From: Streptomyces sp. NBC_01591
GTDB lineage: Bacteria; Actinomycetota; Actinomycetes; Streptomycetales; Streptomycetaceae
DNA length: 64,000 bases
NCBI RefSeq assembly: GCF_035918155.1
Contig: NZ_CP109327.1
Location: forward strand, 1,798,001-1,862,000
Direction of reading: 5' to 3'
Numbering within the stretch: the stretch's first letter is position 1; the number at the start of each line of letters is the position of its first letter. The notes beneath the pieces were generated by a model that did not search any database, was not told where the DNA came from, and saw only the letters and a list, made by a program, of their open reading frames with translations. Positions 17,190-30,360 of the stretch are shown piece after piece. Position numbers and translations under genes: made by a program.

Positions 17190-17714
17190 ATGAAGCCGCT
17201 GCTGCTGATCGACATCGACGGTCCCCTCAATCCCTACGCGGCACTGGCACACCACGGGGTACCGGATGGTTACGCGAAGCATCTGATGCGGCCGACGGGG
17301 TGGAACTACGGGCCGCCCCTGCCCGTCCTGCTCAACCCGGAGCACGGGAAGGCGCTGCGGGCGCTGGCCGGCCGCTACGAGCTGGTCTGGGCGACGACCT
17401 GGAAGGACGAGGCCAACACCTGGGTCGGACCGCACCTCGGGCTGCCCCCGCTGCCGTACATCGACTGGCCGTCGATGCATGACAGCGGGCCGGACGGCAC
17501 GTACTGGAAGACGCGGTACGTCGTGGAGTACGCGGCCGGCCGGCCGTTCGCCTGGGTCGACGACGAGATCGCCGAGCAGGACCGGGCGTGGGTCCTCGGC
17601 CAGGGGGTCACCGAGACGCTGCTCCGGTGGATCGATCCGGGGATCGGGCTGCTGCCGTCCGATTTCGCGGCGCTCGCGGCGTGGGCGGACGGCGGCCCGC
17701 GGGACGGGCGCTGA
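17190..17714 (+). CDS. HAD-like hydrolase domain protein
   Basis: A 174-residue protein starting MKPLLLIDIDGPLNPY, where DIDG fits HAD motif I with the nucleophile Asp at about 8. Later, WATTWKDEAN and WVDDEIAEQD could supply the other HAD motifs (the latter acidic pair as motif IV). The overall size suggests a minimal HAD core. The substrate is unknown. The ATG at 17190 lies 11 bases after GGGAGG; an earlier ATG at 17182 runs into a stop after three codons. It faces the TetR operon across the operator. Confidence 0.7.
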   Translation: MKPLLLIDIDGPLNPYAALAHHGVPDGYAKHLMRPTGWNYGPPLPVLLNPEHGKALRALAGRYELVWATTWKDEANTWVGPHLGLPPLPYIDWPSMHDSGPDGTYWKTRYVVEYAAGRPFAWVDDEIAEQDRAWVLGQGVTETLLRWIDPGIGLLPSDFAALAAWADGGPRDGR

Positions 17715-17804
17715 ACCCGCCGTACGACCGCCACACGTGGGCGCCCGCGCGGCGGGCACCCCGGCGGCCGTCGCCGACCGGTCCCGTCCAGTCGTTGAGA
17801 ACCG

Positions 17805-18704
17805 TCAGTCGTTGAGAACCGTCAGATCGAGGCCGGGGAGACGGTCCGGGTCATTGATCACGTCCATCTCGACGACCTTCCCCCCGGCGACCGTGAAGAT
17901 CATGACCGCGAACCGGCGGCCCTCGTGCGCCGCGATGACGGCCGGCTCCCCGTCGACCAGTGCGGGCTGCGACGACCGTGCGAACGGCGCGAACATCATC
18001 GCCCGACGGGCCACGGCCGCGGCGCCCCGCACCAGGACCGGGGCGCCGACACCGCCGGCACCGACGTCGGACCGCACCACCACGTCCGGATCGAGCACGG
18101 CCACCAGGGCCTCGAAGTCACCGTCGCGGGCGGCGGCCAGGAAGGCGGCGACGACCTCGCGCTTGCGGGCGAGGCCGGGATCCGGCACCGGGTCCACGCC
18201 CTGCACCCGGCGCCGGGCCCGGCTGGCGAGCTGCCGGGTCGCGGCCGGGGTACGGTCCACGACGCCGGCGATCTCGTCGAAGGGCACGGCGAACATGTCG
18301 TGCAGCACGAAGGCGAGCCGCTCGGCGGGGTCGAGAGTCTCGAGCACGACGAGCATCGCGAGACCGACCGAGTCGGCCATCAGCGCCTGCTGCTCGGGGT
18401 CGGCCTCCGACCGTTCGCCGAGGTCCGGGCCGGGGCCGTGCTCCTCGGGCGCCCCGGTGTCGAGTGGCTCCTCGCGGCGGGAGCGGCGGGAGCGGAGCAT
18501 GTCCAGGCACACCCGCCCGACGACCGTCGTCAGCCAGCCGCCCAGGTTCTCGATCGCCCGGTCGTCGGAACGGCTGAGCCGGATCCAGGCCTCCTGGACG
18601 GCGTCCTCCGCCTCGCTCGCCGAGCCGAGCATCCGGTAGGCCACGGCCTTCAGCTGTGCCCGGTTCTCCTCGAAGCGCTCCGCCAGGAACTCATGTCCGT
18701 CCAC
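17805..18704 (-). CDS. ECF sigma factor, SigJ/ECF41-like with SnoaL-type C-terminus
   Basis: A sigma factor of about 299 residues. Region 2 is visible in AVAYRMLGSASEAEDAVQEAWIRL, and the following ENLGGWLTTVVGRVCLDMLRSRR is typical of this class. Region 4 lies around DEIAGVVDRTPAATRQLASRARRR. After it, about 110 residues form a SnoaL/NTF2-like extension, the mark of ECF41 factors, where it modulates activity instead of a separate anti-sigma. I prefer the GTG at 18704 (GGAGG 9 bases upstream); GTGs at 18710 and 18734 are alternatives. Target promoters are not identified. Confidence 0.85.
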   Translation of the reverse strand: MDGHEFLAERFEENRAQLKAVAYRMLGSASEAEDAVQEAWIRLSRSDDRAIENLGGWLTTVVGRVCLDMLRSRRSRREEPLDTGAPEEHGPGPDLGERSEADPEQQALMADSVGLAMLVVLETLDPAERLAFVLHDMFAVPFDEIAGVVDRTPAATRQLASRARRRVQGVDPVPDPGLARKREVVAAFLAAARDGDFEALVAVLDPDVVVRSDVGAGGVGAPVLVRGAAAVARRAMMFAPFARSSQPALVDGEPAVIAAHEGRRFAVMIFTVAGGKVVEMDVINDPDRLPGLDLTVLND

Positions 18705-18799
18705 AGTCACATTCCTCCGTCGTGTTTCCGTCACAGCACTGACGGACGGAACCCCGTCGATGTGACGGACGGCCCGCGCCGCTCCGCGGCGGTGTCCGG

Positions 18800-19771
18800 T
18801 CAGCTCCAGCGCAGCCCGGCGCGGTGCCGCCAGTACGCCTCCGGCTCCTCCACCAGCGCGTCGAGCCGGGCGCGCCGCTCCTCGTCGAGGTCGACGACGG
18901 CCGCGTGCAGGTTACCGGCGAGCTGGTCGACGGTCGCCGCGCCGGAGAGCACCACCCCGGCCCAGGGCTGGTACAGCACGAGCGCCAGCGCGACCGCGTC
19001 GCTGCCGAGACCGGCATCCGCGGCGACCTCCTGGACCACGGCGGGGGCTTCCGTCCCGGCGAGCCGCCCGTTGGCCAGGGCTTCCTTGACGATCACGGTG
19101 AGGCCGGCGGCATGGGCCTCGGCTAGCGCCGTCCCGGCCGAGGTCTCCAGGGCGTTGTAGGTGGCCTGGACCGTACGGAAGAGCGGTTCGCCGTCCACGG
19201 TGACGGTCAGGGCGGCCCGGATCGCGTCGGCCTGGGCGGGCCCGCTGGTGGAGAGGCCGACACTGACCCCTTCCGCGGCGAGCGCGGCCAGCCGTTCGTG
19301 CAGTTCCTTGTCCGTGAGGGCCGGGCTGTCGGCGGTGACCGAGTGGATCTGGTAGAGGTCGAGGCGGTCACCGAGCAGCGCGTCGGTCTCGGCACGCTGG
19401 CGCACGAACGCGGCGAGGCTGTGGTCCTTGACCTCGTGCGCGTCGGCCTCGACGCTCCAGTCGGCCGTGTAGGTGTAGCCCCACTTGCTGCCGATGACGG
19501 CATCGTCCACCTCGGGCCGTGCCGTCAGCCAGTCGGCCAGGAACTCCTCCGAGCGGCCGTAGGAGCGGGCGGCGTCGAAGTAGCGGACGCCCTGTGCGTA
19601 GGCGGCGTCGAGCAGCTCGTGGGTGCGTTCGCGCATCGCCTCGACGCTGCGGTCGGCAGGCAGATCGCGGTCGCGGTGGAGGTTGATGTAGCCGGGCCTG
19701 CCGACCGCCGCCAGGCCGAGCCCGATGTGGGCGGTCGGAGTCGTCGCTGTGGCCAGCCGGGCGAAAGGCAT
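18800..19771 (-). CDS. Aldo/keto reductase
   Basis: A 323-residue TIM-barrel oxidoreductase. Catalytic residues appear in order: Asp and Tyr in RYFDAARSYGRSEEFLADWL (about 63-82), Lys in VIGSKWGY (about 92-99), and His in DLYQIHSVT (about 139-147). NADPH binding is expected near the C-terminus. The physiological carbonyl substrate is unknown. It is a single gene between argH and the sigma factor. Confidence 0.88.
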   Translation of the reverse strand: MPFARLATATTPTAHIGLGLAAVGRPGYINLHRDRDLPADRSVEAMRERTHELLDAAYAQGVRYFDAARSYGRSEEFLADWLTARPEVDDAVIGSKWGYTYTADWSVEADAHEVKDHSLAAFVRQRAETDALLGDRLDLYQIHSVTADSPALTDKELHERLAALAAEGVSVGLSTSGPAQADAIRAALTVTVDGEPLFRTVQATYNALETSAGTALAEAHAAGLTVIVKEALANGRLAGTEAPAVVQEVAADAGLGSDAVALALVLYQPWAGVVLSGAATVDQLAGNLHAAVVDLDEERRARLDALVEEPEAYWRHRAGLRWS

Positions 19772-19834
19772 CGTGGGGCTCCTCGTCGATCGGTGCGCTC
19801 CCCGTCAACGTAACCCAGCTCACGGAAACCGGAA

Positions 19835-19862
19835 GGCGGGGAGCGTACGACCGCTCCCCGCC
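19835..19862 (-). terminator. Terminator of argH
   Basis: GGCGGGGAGCG pairs perfectly with CGCTCCCCGCC around a 6-base loop, 22 bases past the argH stop. Confidence 0.75.
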
Positions 19863-19883
19863 CCGTTACCGCTCTCCTCGCGG

Positions 19884-21395
<1,512 letters not shown>

Positions 21396-21473
21396 CTACT
21401 GGGGGTCAGGCGAGGTCACGCTTCTCGGACTCCCGCCCGGTCACGGGTCTCTTTTTGATGGCGCGATCACTGA

Positions 21474-21510
21474 TGGGCATAACTATGCAGACCAATGCAT
21501 GTTTTGTCAA
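21474..21510 (-). promoter_or_regulatory. argH promoter with ARG box
   Basis: On the minus strand TTGACA (21510-21505), a 17-base spacer and CATAGT (21487-21482) make a good vegetative promoter. The spacer and -10 contain TGCATTGGTCTGCATAGTTA, followed by TGCC, which aligns with the argC operator. Predicted transcription starts near 21475, leaving a leader of about 158 bases before argH. Confidence 0.65.
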
Positions 21511-21601
21511 AGGCGTGATCGCCGCCCCGCGCCCCCGAAGAAGCGTCCTGCCAGGTGAAATCACCTCGCCACCACCGGATTTGGCGACGACAATGGCCGC
21601 C

Positions 21602-22231
21602 ATGGGGAAAACATACGAACGCATAGACGGACGGATCAGGGCCTTCATCGAAGAGCAGCACATCTTCTTCACGGCGACGGCGCCCCTGGACGGCGAGGGC
21701 ACGGTCAACCTCTCCCCCAAGGGCGTCAGCGGTTCGTTCGCCGTCGTCGACGAGCTGACCGTGGCCTACCTGGACTTCGCGGGCAGCAATGCGGAGACCG
21801 TCGCCCACCTCCGCGAGAACGGCCGGATCACGCTGATGTGGTGTGCCTTCCAGGGGCCGCCGAACATCGTGCGGGTGCACGGTCGCGGCGAGCCGGTCTT
21901 CCGTGACGATCCGCGGTTCGGCGCACTGCTCGAACACTTCCCGGGCGTGGACCCCGGCCTCCACGGGCTGCGCGCCGTCATCGTGGTGAGGGCCGAGCTG
22001 ATCCGGGACACCTGCGGCTACGGGGTGCCGTTCATGTCGTACGACGAGGACCGGACGCTGCACGCCCGGCGCTTCGCCCGCGAGGACGACGTCTCGCTGA
22101 GTGCCTACTTCGAGAAGAAGGAACACATCGCGACGAGTATCGACGGACTTCCGGGGCTGCCGCTCCCGCTGCCGGCCATGCCCCGGGCGGACGGCGAATC
22201 GGCGGACCGGGATTCGGCGGACCGGTATTGA
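21602..22231 (+). CDS. Pyridoxamine 5'-phosphate oxidase-fold protein
   Basis: A 209-residue protein with the split-barrel flavin-binding fold. Conserved parts are FIEEQHIFFTATAP near 14-27, VNLSPKGVSGSFAVVDE, and VAYLDFAGSNAETVAHLREN. It may bind FMN or F420, or have lost cofactor use; the substrate is unknown. Start could be this ATG or the one at 21593, neither with a strong ribosome binding site. It lies divergent from argH across the ARG-box promoter. Confidence 0.82.
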   Translation: MGKTYERIDGRIRAFIEEQHIFFTATAPLDGEGTVNLSPKGVSGSFAVVDELTVAYLDFAGSNAETVAHLRENGRITLMWCAFQGPPNIVRVHGRGEPVFRDDPRFGALLEHFPGVDPGLHGLRAVIVVRAELIRDTCGYGVPFMSYDEDRTLHARRFAREDDVSLSAYFEKKEHIATSIDGLPGLPLPLPAMPRADGESADRDSADRY

Positions 22232-22286
22232 GCCGTACGGAGCAGATCCGCGGGTGGCGCCCGGCCGGAGGGTCTACCGTCCGGAC

Positions 22287-22985
22287 ATGCGCAGATCTCT
22301 GGTGACCTTTTCGGTACTGCTCGCGCTGGCGGGCTCGGTCGCGGCCCGGCCCGCCGCCCCACCGCTCCCGGCACGGATGGCCGACACCGGCGGCGGCACC
22401 CAGCTGATCACCGCCGAGGCCCCGGCCAAGGGCTCCACCACGGGCACCGTCACCTGGTGGAACCTGCGGCGGGGCACCTGGGTGAAGGGCGGGTCCACCC
22501 CCGCCCGCTTCGGTGCGAACGGCCTGGCCGAGGGGGCGTCGCGCAAGCAGGGCACGAACACCACCCCCACCGGTCTGTACGACCTGCCGTACGCCTTCGG
22601 GATCAAGCCCGCACCGGCCGGCACCGTCCACCCGTACCGCCGGGTCAACGACCGGTCGTGGTGGTGCCAGGACAACGCGGCGCGGGCCTACAACCGCTGG
22701 GTGGAACCGCGGCCCGAGGACTGCCGGGCGGGCGAGGCGGAGCACCTGATCGCCTATCCGACGCAGTACGCCCGCGCGCTCGTCATCGGGTTCAACTACG
22801 AACGGCCGGTGCGCGGACGCGGCGCCGGGATCTTCCTGCACGTCAACGGGCGTGGCGCGACCGCCGGTTGTGTCTCCGTACCGGCGGCCGCGATGGACCG
22901 GATCCTCGACTGGGTGAACCCGGCCCGCCGTCCGCACATCGCGATCGGGACCCGGTCGGGCCCGACCGCGATCACGCGCTACTGA
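22287..22985 (+). CDS. Exported L,D-transpeptidase-like protein
   Basis: A 232-residue protein with an N-terminal signal peptide (MRRSLVTFSVLLALAGSVAA). The C-terminal YkuD-type catalytic motif is IFLHVNGRGATAGCVSVP at about 190-207, giving the His and nucleophile Cys. It should form or modify L,D cross-links in peptidoglycan, or anchor proteins to it, outside the membrane. The upstream frame continues open, but the signal peptide fixes the start at 22287. Convergent with argR, 24 bases apart. Confidence 0.85.
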   Translation: MRRSLVTFSVLLALAGSVAARPAAPPLPARMADTGGGTQLITAEAPAKGSTTGTVTWWNLRRGTWVKGGSTPARFGANGLAEGASRKQGTNTTPTGLYDLPYAFGIKPAPAGTVHPYRRVNDRSWWCQDNAARAYNRWVEPRPEDCRAGEAEHLIAYPTQYARALVIGFNYERPVRGRGAGIFLHVNGRGATAGCVSVPAAAMDRILDWVNPARRPHIAIGTRSGPTAITRY

Positions 22986-23009
22986 CACACCCCGGCAACA
23001 CCGGCCCGC

Positions 23010-23546
23010 TCAGCGCTCGTTCTGGGCCAGTCGCAGCAGATGGTCGGCGAGCGCCTGGCCGCCCGCCGGGTCACGGCTGATCAGCATCAGGGTGTCGTCA
23101 CCCGCGATGGTGCCGAGGATGTCGTGCAGTTCTGCCTGGTCGATGGCCGAGGCGAGGAACTGGGCCGCGCCCGGAGGAGTGCGCAGCACCACGAGGTTGG
23201 CCGACGCCTCCGCGGAGATGAGCAGTTCGGCGGAGAGCCGCCGCATCCGCTCCTCCTTCGCGGACCCGCCCAACGGCGCCTGCGGGGTGCGGAATCCGCC
23301 CTCGCTGGGCACCGCGTAGATCAGCTCACCGCCGGTGTTGCGGATCTTCACCGCGCCCAGCTCGTCCAGATCGCGGGAGAGCGTCGCCTGGGTGACGCTC
23401 AGCCCGTCGTCGGCGAGGAGCTTGGCCAACTGGCTCTGCGAGCGCACCGGCTGCCGGTTCAGGATGTCCACGATCCGGCGGTGGCGTGCGGTGCGGGTCT
23501 GCGGCACGGACGGCCCGCCGTACTCGGTTTCCTGCGCCTCGGTCAT
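23010..23546 (-). CDS. argR: Arginine repressor
   Basis: A 178-residue regulator. The winged helix is in [20 protein letters not shown] and [21 protein letters not shown] (about 21-67). The C-terminal arginine-binding hexamerisation domain holds [17 protein letters not shown]. With arginine bound it represses arginine synthesis genes; the ARG-box promoters of argC and argH are the local targets. It is the last gene of argC-J-B-D-R, 10 bases after argD, so it is under its own control. Confidence 0.95.
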   Translation of the reverse strand: MTEAQETEYGGPSVPQTRTARHRRIVDILNRQPVRSQSQLAKLLADDGLSVTQATLSRDLDELGAVKIRNTGGELIYAVPSEGGFRTPQAPLGGSAKEERMRRLSAELLISAEASANLVVLRTPPGAAQFLASAIDQAELHDILGTIAGDDTLMLISRDPAGGQALADHLLRLAQNER

Positions 23547-23556
23547 CGTCGTCGCC

Positions 23557-24753
23557 TCATTCTCCGGATCGTCCGTCCCCTTTTGCCGCGTCGAGAGCGC
23601 CGGGCAGTGCCTGGAGCAGCGCGTCGACCTCCGCGTCGCCGATGATCAGTGGCGGCATCAGCCGCAGGACATCGGGGGCGGGTGCGTTCACCAGGATTCC
23701 GGCTCTCTGAGCCGCCTGTTGCACCTGAGGTGCGAGGGGCTCGGTGAGCACGATACCCAGCAGCAGCCCGGAGCCGCGGACATGGGAGACCAGCGGGTGA
23801 CCCAGGCCCTCCACGCCGTCCCGGATCTTCTCGCCGAGCCGCTTCACCCGGTCCAGGACGCCGTCGGCGGCCAGGGTGTCCAGGACGGCGAGACCGGCGG
23901 CGCAGGCGATCGGGTTGCCGCCGAACGTCGTGCCGTGCTGGCCCGGTTGCAGCAGATCGGCCGCCGGGCCGAAGGCCACGGTCGCGCCGATCGGCAGTCC
24001 GCCGCCGAGGCCCTTGGCGAGGGTGACGACATCGGGCTCGATGCCCTGGTGGGCCTGGTGCTCGAACCACTGGCCGCAGCGGCCGATGCCGGTCTGCACC
24101 TCGTCGAGGACGAGCAGGGTGCCGGTGGCCCGGGTGATCTCCCGGGCGGCCTCCAGATATCCGGCGGGCGGAACGACCACGCCGTTCTCGCCCTGGACGG
24201 GCTCGATGATCACCAGCGCGGTGTCGGTGGTGACGGCGGCCCGCAGGGCGTCCGCGTCGCCGTACGGGACGTGCGTGACGTCGCCGGGCAGCGGGAGGAA
24301 CGGCTCGCGCTTCTTGGGCTGGCCGGTCAGTGCGAGCGCGCCCATGGTCCGGCCGTGGAAGCCGCCGTCGGTGGCGACCATGTGGGTCCGTCCGGTCAGC
24401 CGGCCGATCTTGAAGGCGGCCTCGTTGGCCTCGGCGCCCGAGTTGGAGAAGTAGACGCGGCCACTCCGGCCGAAGAGCTGGAGCAGCCGTTCGGCGAGCG
24501 CGACGGGCGGTTCGGCGATGAAGAGGTTGGAGACATGGCCGAGGGAAGCGATCTGGGTGGAGACGGCCTCGACGACGGCGGGGTGGGCGTGCCCCAGCGC
24601 GTTCACCGCGATACCGCCGACGAAGTCGAGGTACTCGGTGCCGTCGGCGTCCCACACCCGGGCGCCCTCGCCGCGGACCAGGGACAGCTGCGGAGTCCCG
24701 TAGTTGTCCATCAGCGCGTGGCTCCAGCGCTGTGCGAGCTCCTGGTTGCTCAT
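23557..24753 (-). CDS. argD: Acetylornithine aminotransferase
   Basis: A 398-residue class III PLP-dependent aminotransferase that converts N-acetylglutamate semialdehyde to N-acetylornithine. Visible are [15 protein letters not shown] (about 105-119), the PLP-Asp segment [15 protein letters not shown], and the Schiff-base lysine in [17 protein letters not shown]. It starts at an ATG overlapping the argB stop by four bases (ATGA). Confidence 0.94.
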   Translation of the reverse strand: MSNQELAQRWSHALMDNYGTPQLSLVRGEGARVWDADGTEYLDFVGGIAVNALGHAHPAVVEAVSTQIASLGHVSNLFIAEPPVALAERLLQLFGRSGRVYFSNSGAEANEAAFKIGRLTGRTHMVATDGGFHGRTMGALALTGQPKKREPFLPLPGDVTHVPYGDADALRAAVTTDTALVIIEPVQGENGVVVPPAGYLEAAREITRATGTLLVLDEVQTGIGRCGQWFEHQAHQGIEPDVVTLAKGLGGGLPIGATVAFGPAADLLQPGQHGTTFGGNPIACAAGLAVLDTLAADGVLDRVKRLGEKIRDGVEGLGHPLVSHVRGSGLLLGIVLTEPLAPQVQQAAQRAGILVNAPAPDVLRLMPPLIIGDAEVDALLQALPGALDAAKGDGRSGE

Positions 24754-25648
24754 GACTCCCCCTGTGCATCGGGAACGACCATCGTGCCGATTCCTTCGTC
24801 GGTGAAGATCTCCAGCAGGATCGAGTGCTGGACCCGGCCGTCGATCACGCGGGCGGTCTCGACGCCGTTGCGCACGGCGTGCAGGCAGCCCTGCATCTTC
24901 GGCACCATGCCGCTGGAGAGTTCCGGCAGCAGCTTCTCCAGCTCGGCCGCGGTGAGCCGGCTGATCACGTCGTCGCTGTTGGGCCAGTCCTCGTAGAGGC
25001 CCTCGACATCGGTGAGGACCATCAGCGTCTCGGCGTTCAGCGCGGCGGCGAGCGCGGCGGCCGCCGTGTCGGCGTTGACGTTGTAGACGTGGTTGTCGTC
25101 GGCGGAGCGGGCGATGGAGGAGATGACCGGGATCCGGCCGTCGTCCAGCAGCGCCCGGATAGCCCCGGTGTCGATGGCGGTGATCTCGCCGACCCGCCCG
25201 ATGTCGACGATCTCGCCGTCGATGGTCGGCCGGTGCTGGGTGGCGGTGATCGTGTGGGCGTCCTCGCCGGTCATGCCGACGGCGAGCGGGCCGTGCTGGT
25301 TGAGCAGGCCGACGAGTTCGCGCTGGACCTGGCCGGCCAGCACCATCCGTACGACGTCCATCGCCTCGGGCGTGGTGACGCGCAGGCCCGCCTTGAACTC
25401 GCTGACCAGGCCCTGCTTGTCGAGCTGGGCGCTGATCTGCGGGCCGCCGCCGTGCACGACGACGGGCTTGAGGCCGGCCTGGCGCAGGAAGACGACGTCC
25501 TGGGCGAAGGCCGCCTTCAGATCGTCGTCGATCATGGCGTTGCCGCCGAACTTGATGACGACGGTCTTGCCGTTGTGCCGGGTCAGCCAGGGCAGTGCCT
25601 CGATGAGGATCTGCGCCTTCGGGAGTGCGGTGTGTTTCCGCGCCGGGG

Positions 25649-25652
<4 letters not shown>
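24750..25652 (-). CDS. argB: Acetylglutamate kinase
   Basis: A 300-residue amino-acid kinase that phosphorylates N-acetylglutamate, the controlled step of the cyclic pathway. Conserved parts are [11 protein letters not shown] (about 29-39), VVHGGGPQI, the substrate loop FKAGLRVT and a late [12 protein letters not shown]. An ATG at 25652, overlapping the argJ stop by four bases, is the start; the frame is open further back inside argJ but that part is a shadow. Confidence 0.95.
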
Positions 25653-27883
<2,231 letters not shown>

Positions 27884-27911
27884 CTTCTCCGGAAGACACC
27901 CATCCGGACCG

Positions 27912-29075
27912 TCACAGCGGGTCGGAAGGCCGGCGGGTGGGGAGTCGATCGAGTATTTCCCGGGTGTGCCTGCCCAGGGCGGGGGCCGGGTTACGGAAGG
28001 TGTCGAGGCCGGCTCCGAAGGTCACGGGGAAACGGGCCTGCGGGCAGGTGGCGGGGTCGGCGGGGGTACTGAACAGCTGCCGGGCAACGGCGTGGGGGTC
28101 GGCCAGGAGTTCGCCGGGGGTGGTGAGGACGGGGGCCCAGGGAGCGTCGAGGTCGTTCAGGCGTTCTTGCCACCAGGCGTAGTCGCGGGCCCGGAAGACT
28201 CCGCGCAGCAGGCCGCTCACGGCCTGCCTGGCGGCGGTGCGGTCGGCGCGCCGGTCGTAGGCGGGGGTGTCCAGTGCGGGGAAGTCTCCTGCCAGTCCGG
28301 TGCGGAAGCGGTGCCAGAACTTGTCCTCGAACGTGGCGAGGGAGAGGCGGCGCCCGTCGGCGGTGGTGAAGGTGTCGTTGTCGCCCTGGACCAGGCCCGC
28401 GTCGAGGGGGTCGGGGATGTCGCGCAGCGGCAACGCGAAGAGGGAGCACCAGGCGGTGATGGATTCGCTGAGGGACACGTCGATGTGCTGGCCTTCGGCC
28501 CCGGTGCCGAGGGCGGCGGTCAGGGCGAGGGCCGCGTGCATGGCTCCGGCCATGTCGCCGATCCGGACGCCGGGGCGGGTGATCTCGCCGTCGAGTCGTC
28601 CGGGGACGGTGAAGAAGCCGGACAGGCCGAGGAAGTTGAGCTCGTGGCCGGGTTTCTGTGCGTAGGGTCCGCTCTGCCCGTAGCCGCTGAGCGAGCACAG
28701 CACCAGGCGCGGATTGGCCTCGTGGAGAGCGGCGTAGCCCAAACCCATCCCGTCGAGGACGCCGGGGCGGAAGCTCTCCACCACGGCGTCGGCGGTACGC
28801 ACCAGGTCCAGGAAGGTGTTCCGGCCGTCCTCGCCGCGCAGGTCGAGGACGACCGATCGCTTGTTGCGGTTGAGCGCGTCGAACAGGTCGGGGGCGATCC
28901 GCAGGGGGTCGCCGGAGTGGGGGGATTCGACCTTGATGACGTCGGCGCCGAGGTCGGCGAGCAGGGACGTGGCGTAGGGGCCGGGCAGGAGCCGGGAGAG
29001 GTCGAGGATGCGCTTGCCCGTCAGCGACGACCAGGCGGGGGCTGCGGATGGAGTGGGTGTTGTCACCGGGTTCAC
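27912..29075 (-). CDS. CaiB/BaiF-family (family III) CoA-transferase
   Basis: A 387-residue CoA-transferase. The N-terminus GKRILDLSRLLPGPYATSLL with LGADVIKVESP is diagnostic of family III. The catalytic Asp is expected in RPGVRIGDMAGAMHAAL (about residues 167-183). It moves CoA from one acyl-CoA to a free carboxylate. It is the last of three minus-strand genes (ligase, dehydrogenase, transferase) resembling the activation set of carnitine-type catabolism. The substrate is unknown. Confidence 0.88.
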   Translation of the reverse strand: MNPVTTPTPSAAPAWSSLTGKRILDLSRLLPGPYATSLLADLGADVIKVESPHSGDPLRIAPDLFDALNRNKRSVVLDLRGEDGRNTFLDLVRTADAVVESFRPGVLDGMGLGYAALHEANPRLVLCSLSGYGQSGPYAQKPGHELNFLGLSGFFTVPGRLDGEITRPGVRIGDMAGAMHAALALTAALGTGAEGQHIDVSLSESITAWCSLFALPLRDIPDPLDAGLVQGDNDTFTTADGRRLSLATFEDKFWHRFRTGLAGDFPALDTPAYDRRADRTAARQAVSGLLRGVFRARDYAWWQERLNDLDAPWAPVLTTPGELLADPHAVARQLFSTPADPATCPQARFPVTFGAGLDTFRNPAPALGRHTREILDRLPTRRPSDPL

Positions 29076-29128
29076 CTGTCTTGCGGCGTGAGGGGCGGGT
29101 CTTGCGGTGTGAGGGCGGGCAGACGGGG

Positions 29129-30325
29129 TCAGGCCATGAAGGCGAGGCCGTGCGCGATGCCGTTGCGCTGGATCTCGGAGGTGCCGGTCAGGATGCGGAA
29201 CATGCGGATCTTGCGGAACAGGAACTCGATCTCGTTGCCCTGGGTGAGACCTTCCTTGCCGTGGATCTGGACGGCCTGGTCGAGGATGCGGAAGGCGGAC
29301 TCGGCGACGAACAGCTTGCTCATGAACGCCTCGGTGCGTACGTCCTTGCCCTGGTCGAGGGCGGCGAGCGCGGCGTAGGTCATGGAGCGGGCCGCGTACA
29401 GCTCGGTGGCCATGTCCGCGACCTTGTGCTGGATGGACTGCAGGGCCAGCAGGGGCTGACCGCCGGCGACCTTGCGGGTGCGGGTGCGCTCCAGGGTGAG
29501 GTCGAGTGCCCGGCGGGTGGCGCCGATGACGGTGGGGCAGTGCAGGAGCCGGTTGGTGGTGACGCGACCGAGCGCGATCCGCATGCCCTTGCCCTCCTCG
29601 CCGAGGAGGTTCCGGGCGGGTACGTAGCAGTCGTCCAGGACGATGTCGCTCTCGATGTGCTCGCCGGACATGGGCGTGGCACCGTCGGCCACCCGGCAGC
29701 CGGGGCTGTCGAGGTCGACGAGGAAGGCGGAGAAGGACGGCTTGTCCCCTTCCTGTTCGCCGGTCTCCGCCATCCGGGCCACCACGATGGCGAAGTCGGC
29801 GAACGGGCCCGCGGAGCTGAAGACCTTGTGGCCGCTCAGACGGTAGCCGTCGCCGTCCCGGACGGCAGTGGTGCGCATGGACCGTACGTCGGAGCCGGCG
29901 TCGGTCTCGGTCAGCGAGAAGCAGCAGGCGCGCTCGCCGCGCACCAGGGGCAGCAGGTATGTGTCCAGTTGGTACTCGGTGGCGTGGTCGAGGATGTCAC
30001 CGGCACGGAGCGGGCCGCCCATGTCGCCGAGCACGCTGTGGCCCAGGACGCGTCCGCAGGCCCCGACCTCCTCCTTCAGGGCGGCCAGCGCGGTGTAGGA
30101 GAGGTTCTGGCCGCCGTACTGCTCGGGCAGATGGATGCCGTAGAAGCCCAGCTCGCGGCTGCGCCGCCAGACGGGTTCGAGGTCGGAGCGGGTGAGGCGG
30201 CTCTCGTGGGTGATGCCGCGGTCGCGTTCGTAGTCGGCGAGTTCGCCGTCGAGGTACGTGCGGAGCCGGTCGACGAGGCCGGCGAGCCGGGGGTCGTCGT
30301 AGGCGGGGCGCAGGGAGAAGGTCAT
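29129..30325 (-). CDS. Acyl-CoA dehydrogenase-like flavoprotein
   Basis: A 398-residue protein with the acyl-CoA dehydrogenase fold. The FAD/substrate segment CCFSLTETDAGSDVRSM is near residues 139-155, and the C-terminal FAD segment is ILTGTSEIQRN. In most family members the last motif begins with the catalytic Glu (YEGT); here Leu-Thr-Gly-Thr replaces it, so the base may sit elsewhere, as in isovaleryl-CoA dehydrogenase, or the activity may differ. It lies 35 bases after the ligase and 53 before the CoA-transferase, so one operon is likely. Confidence 0.85.
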   Translation of the reverse strand: MTFSLRPAYDDPRLAGLVDRLRTYLDGELADYERDRGITHESRLTRSDLEPVWRRSRELGFYGIHLPEQYGGQNLSYTALAALKEEVGACGRVLGHSVLGDMGGPLRAGDILDHATEYQLDTYLLPLVRGERACCFSLTETDAGSDVRSMRTTAVRDGDGYRLSGHKVFSSAGPFADFAIVVARMAETGEQEGDKPSFSAFLVDLDSPGCRVADGATPMSGEHIESDIVLDDCYVPARNLLGEEGKGMRIALGRVTTNRLLHCPTVIGATRRALDLTLERTRTRKVAGGQPLLALQSIQHKVADMATELYAARSMTYAALAALDQGKDVRTEAFMSKLFVAESAFRILDQAVQIHGKEGLTQGNEIEFLFRKIRMFRILTGTSEIQRNGIAHGLAFMA

Positions 30326-30360
30326 GGTGGGGTGGTCCTTGCCGGTCGGAGGGGGCGGGG

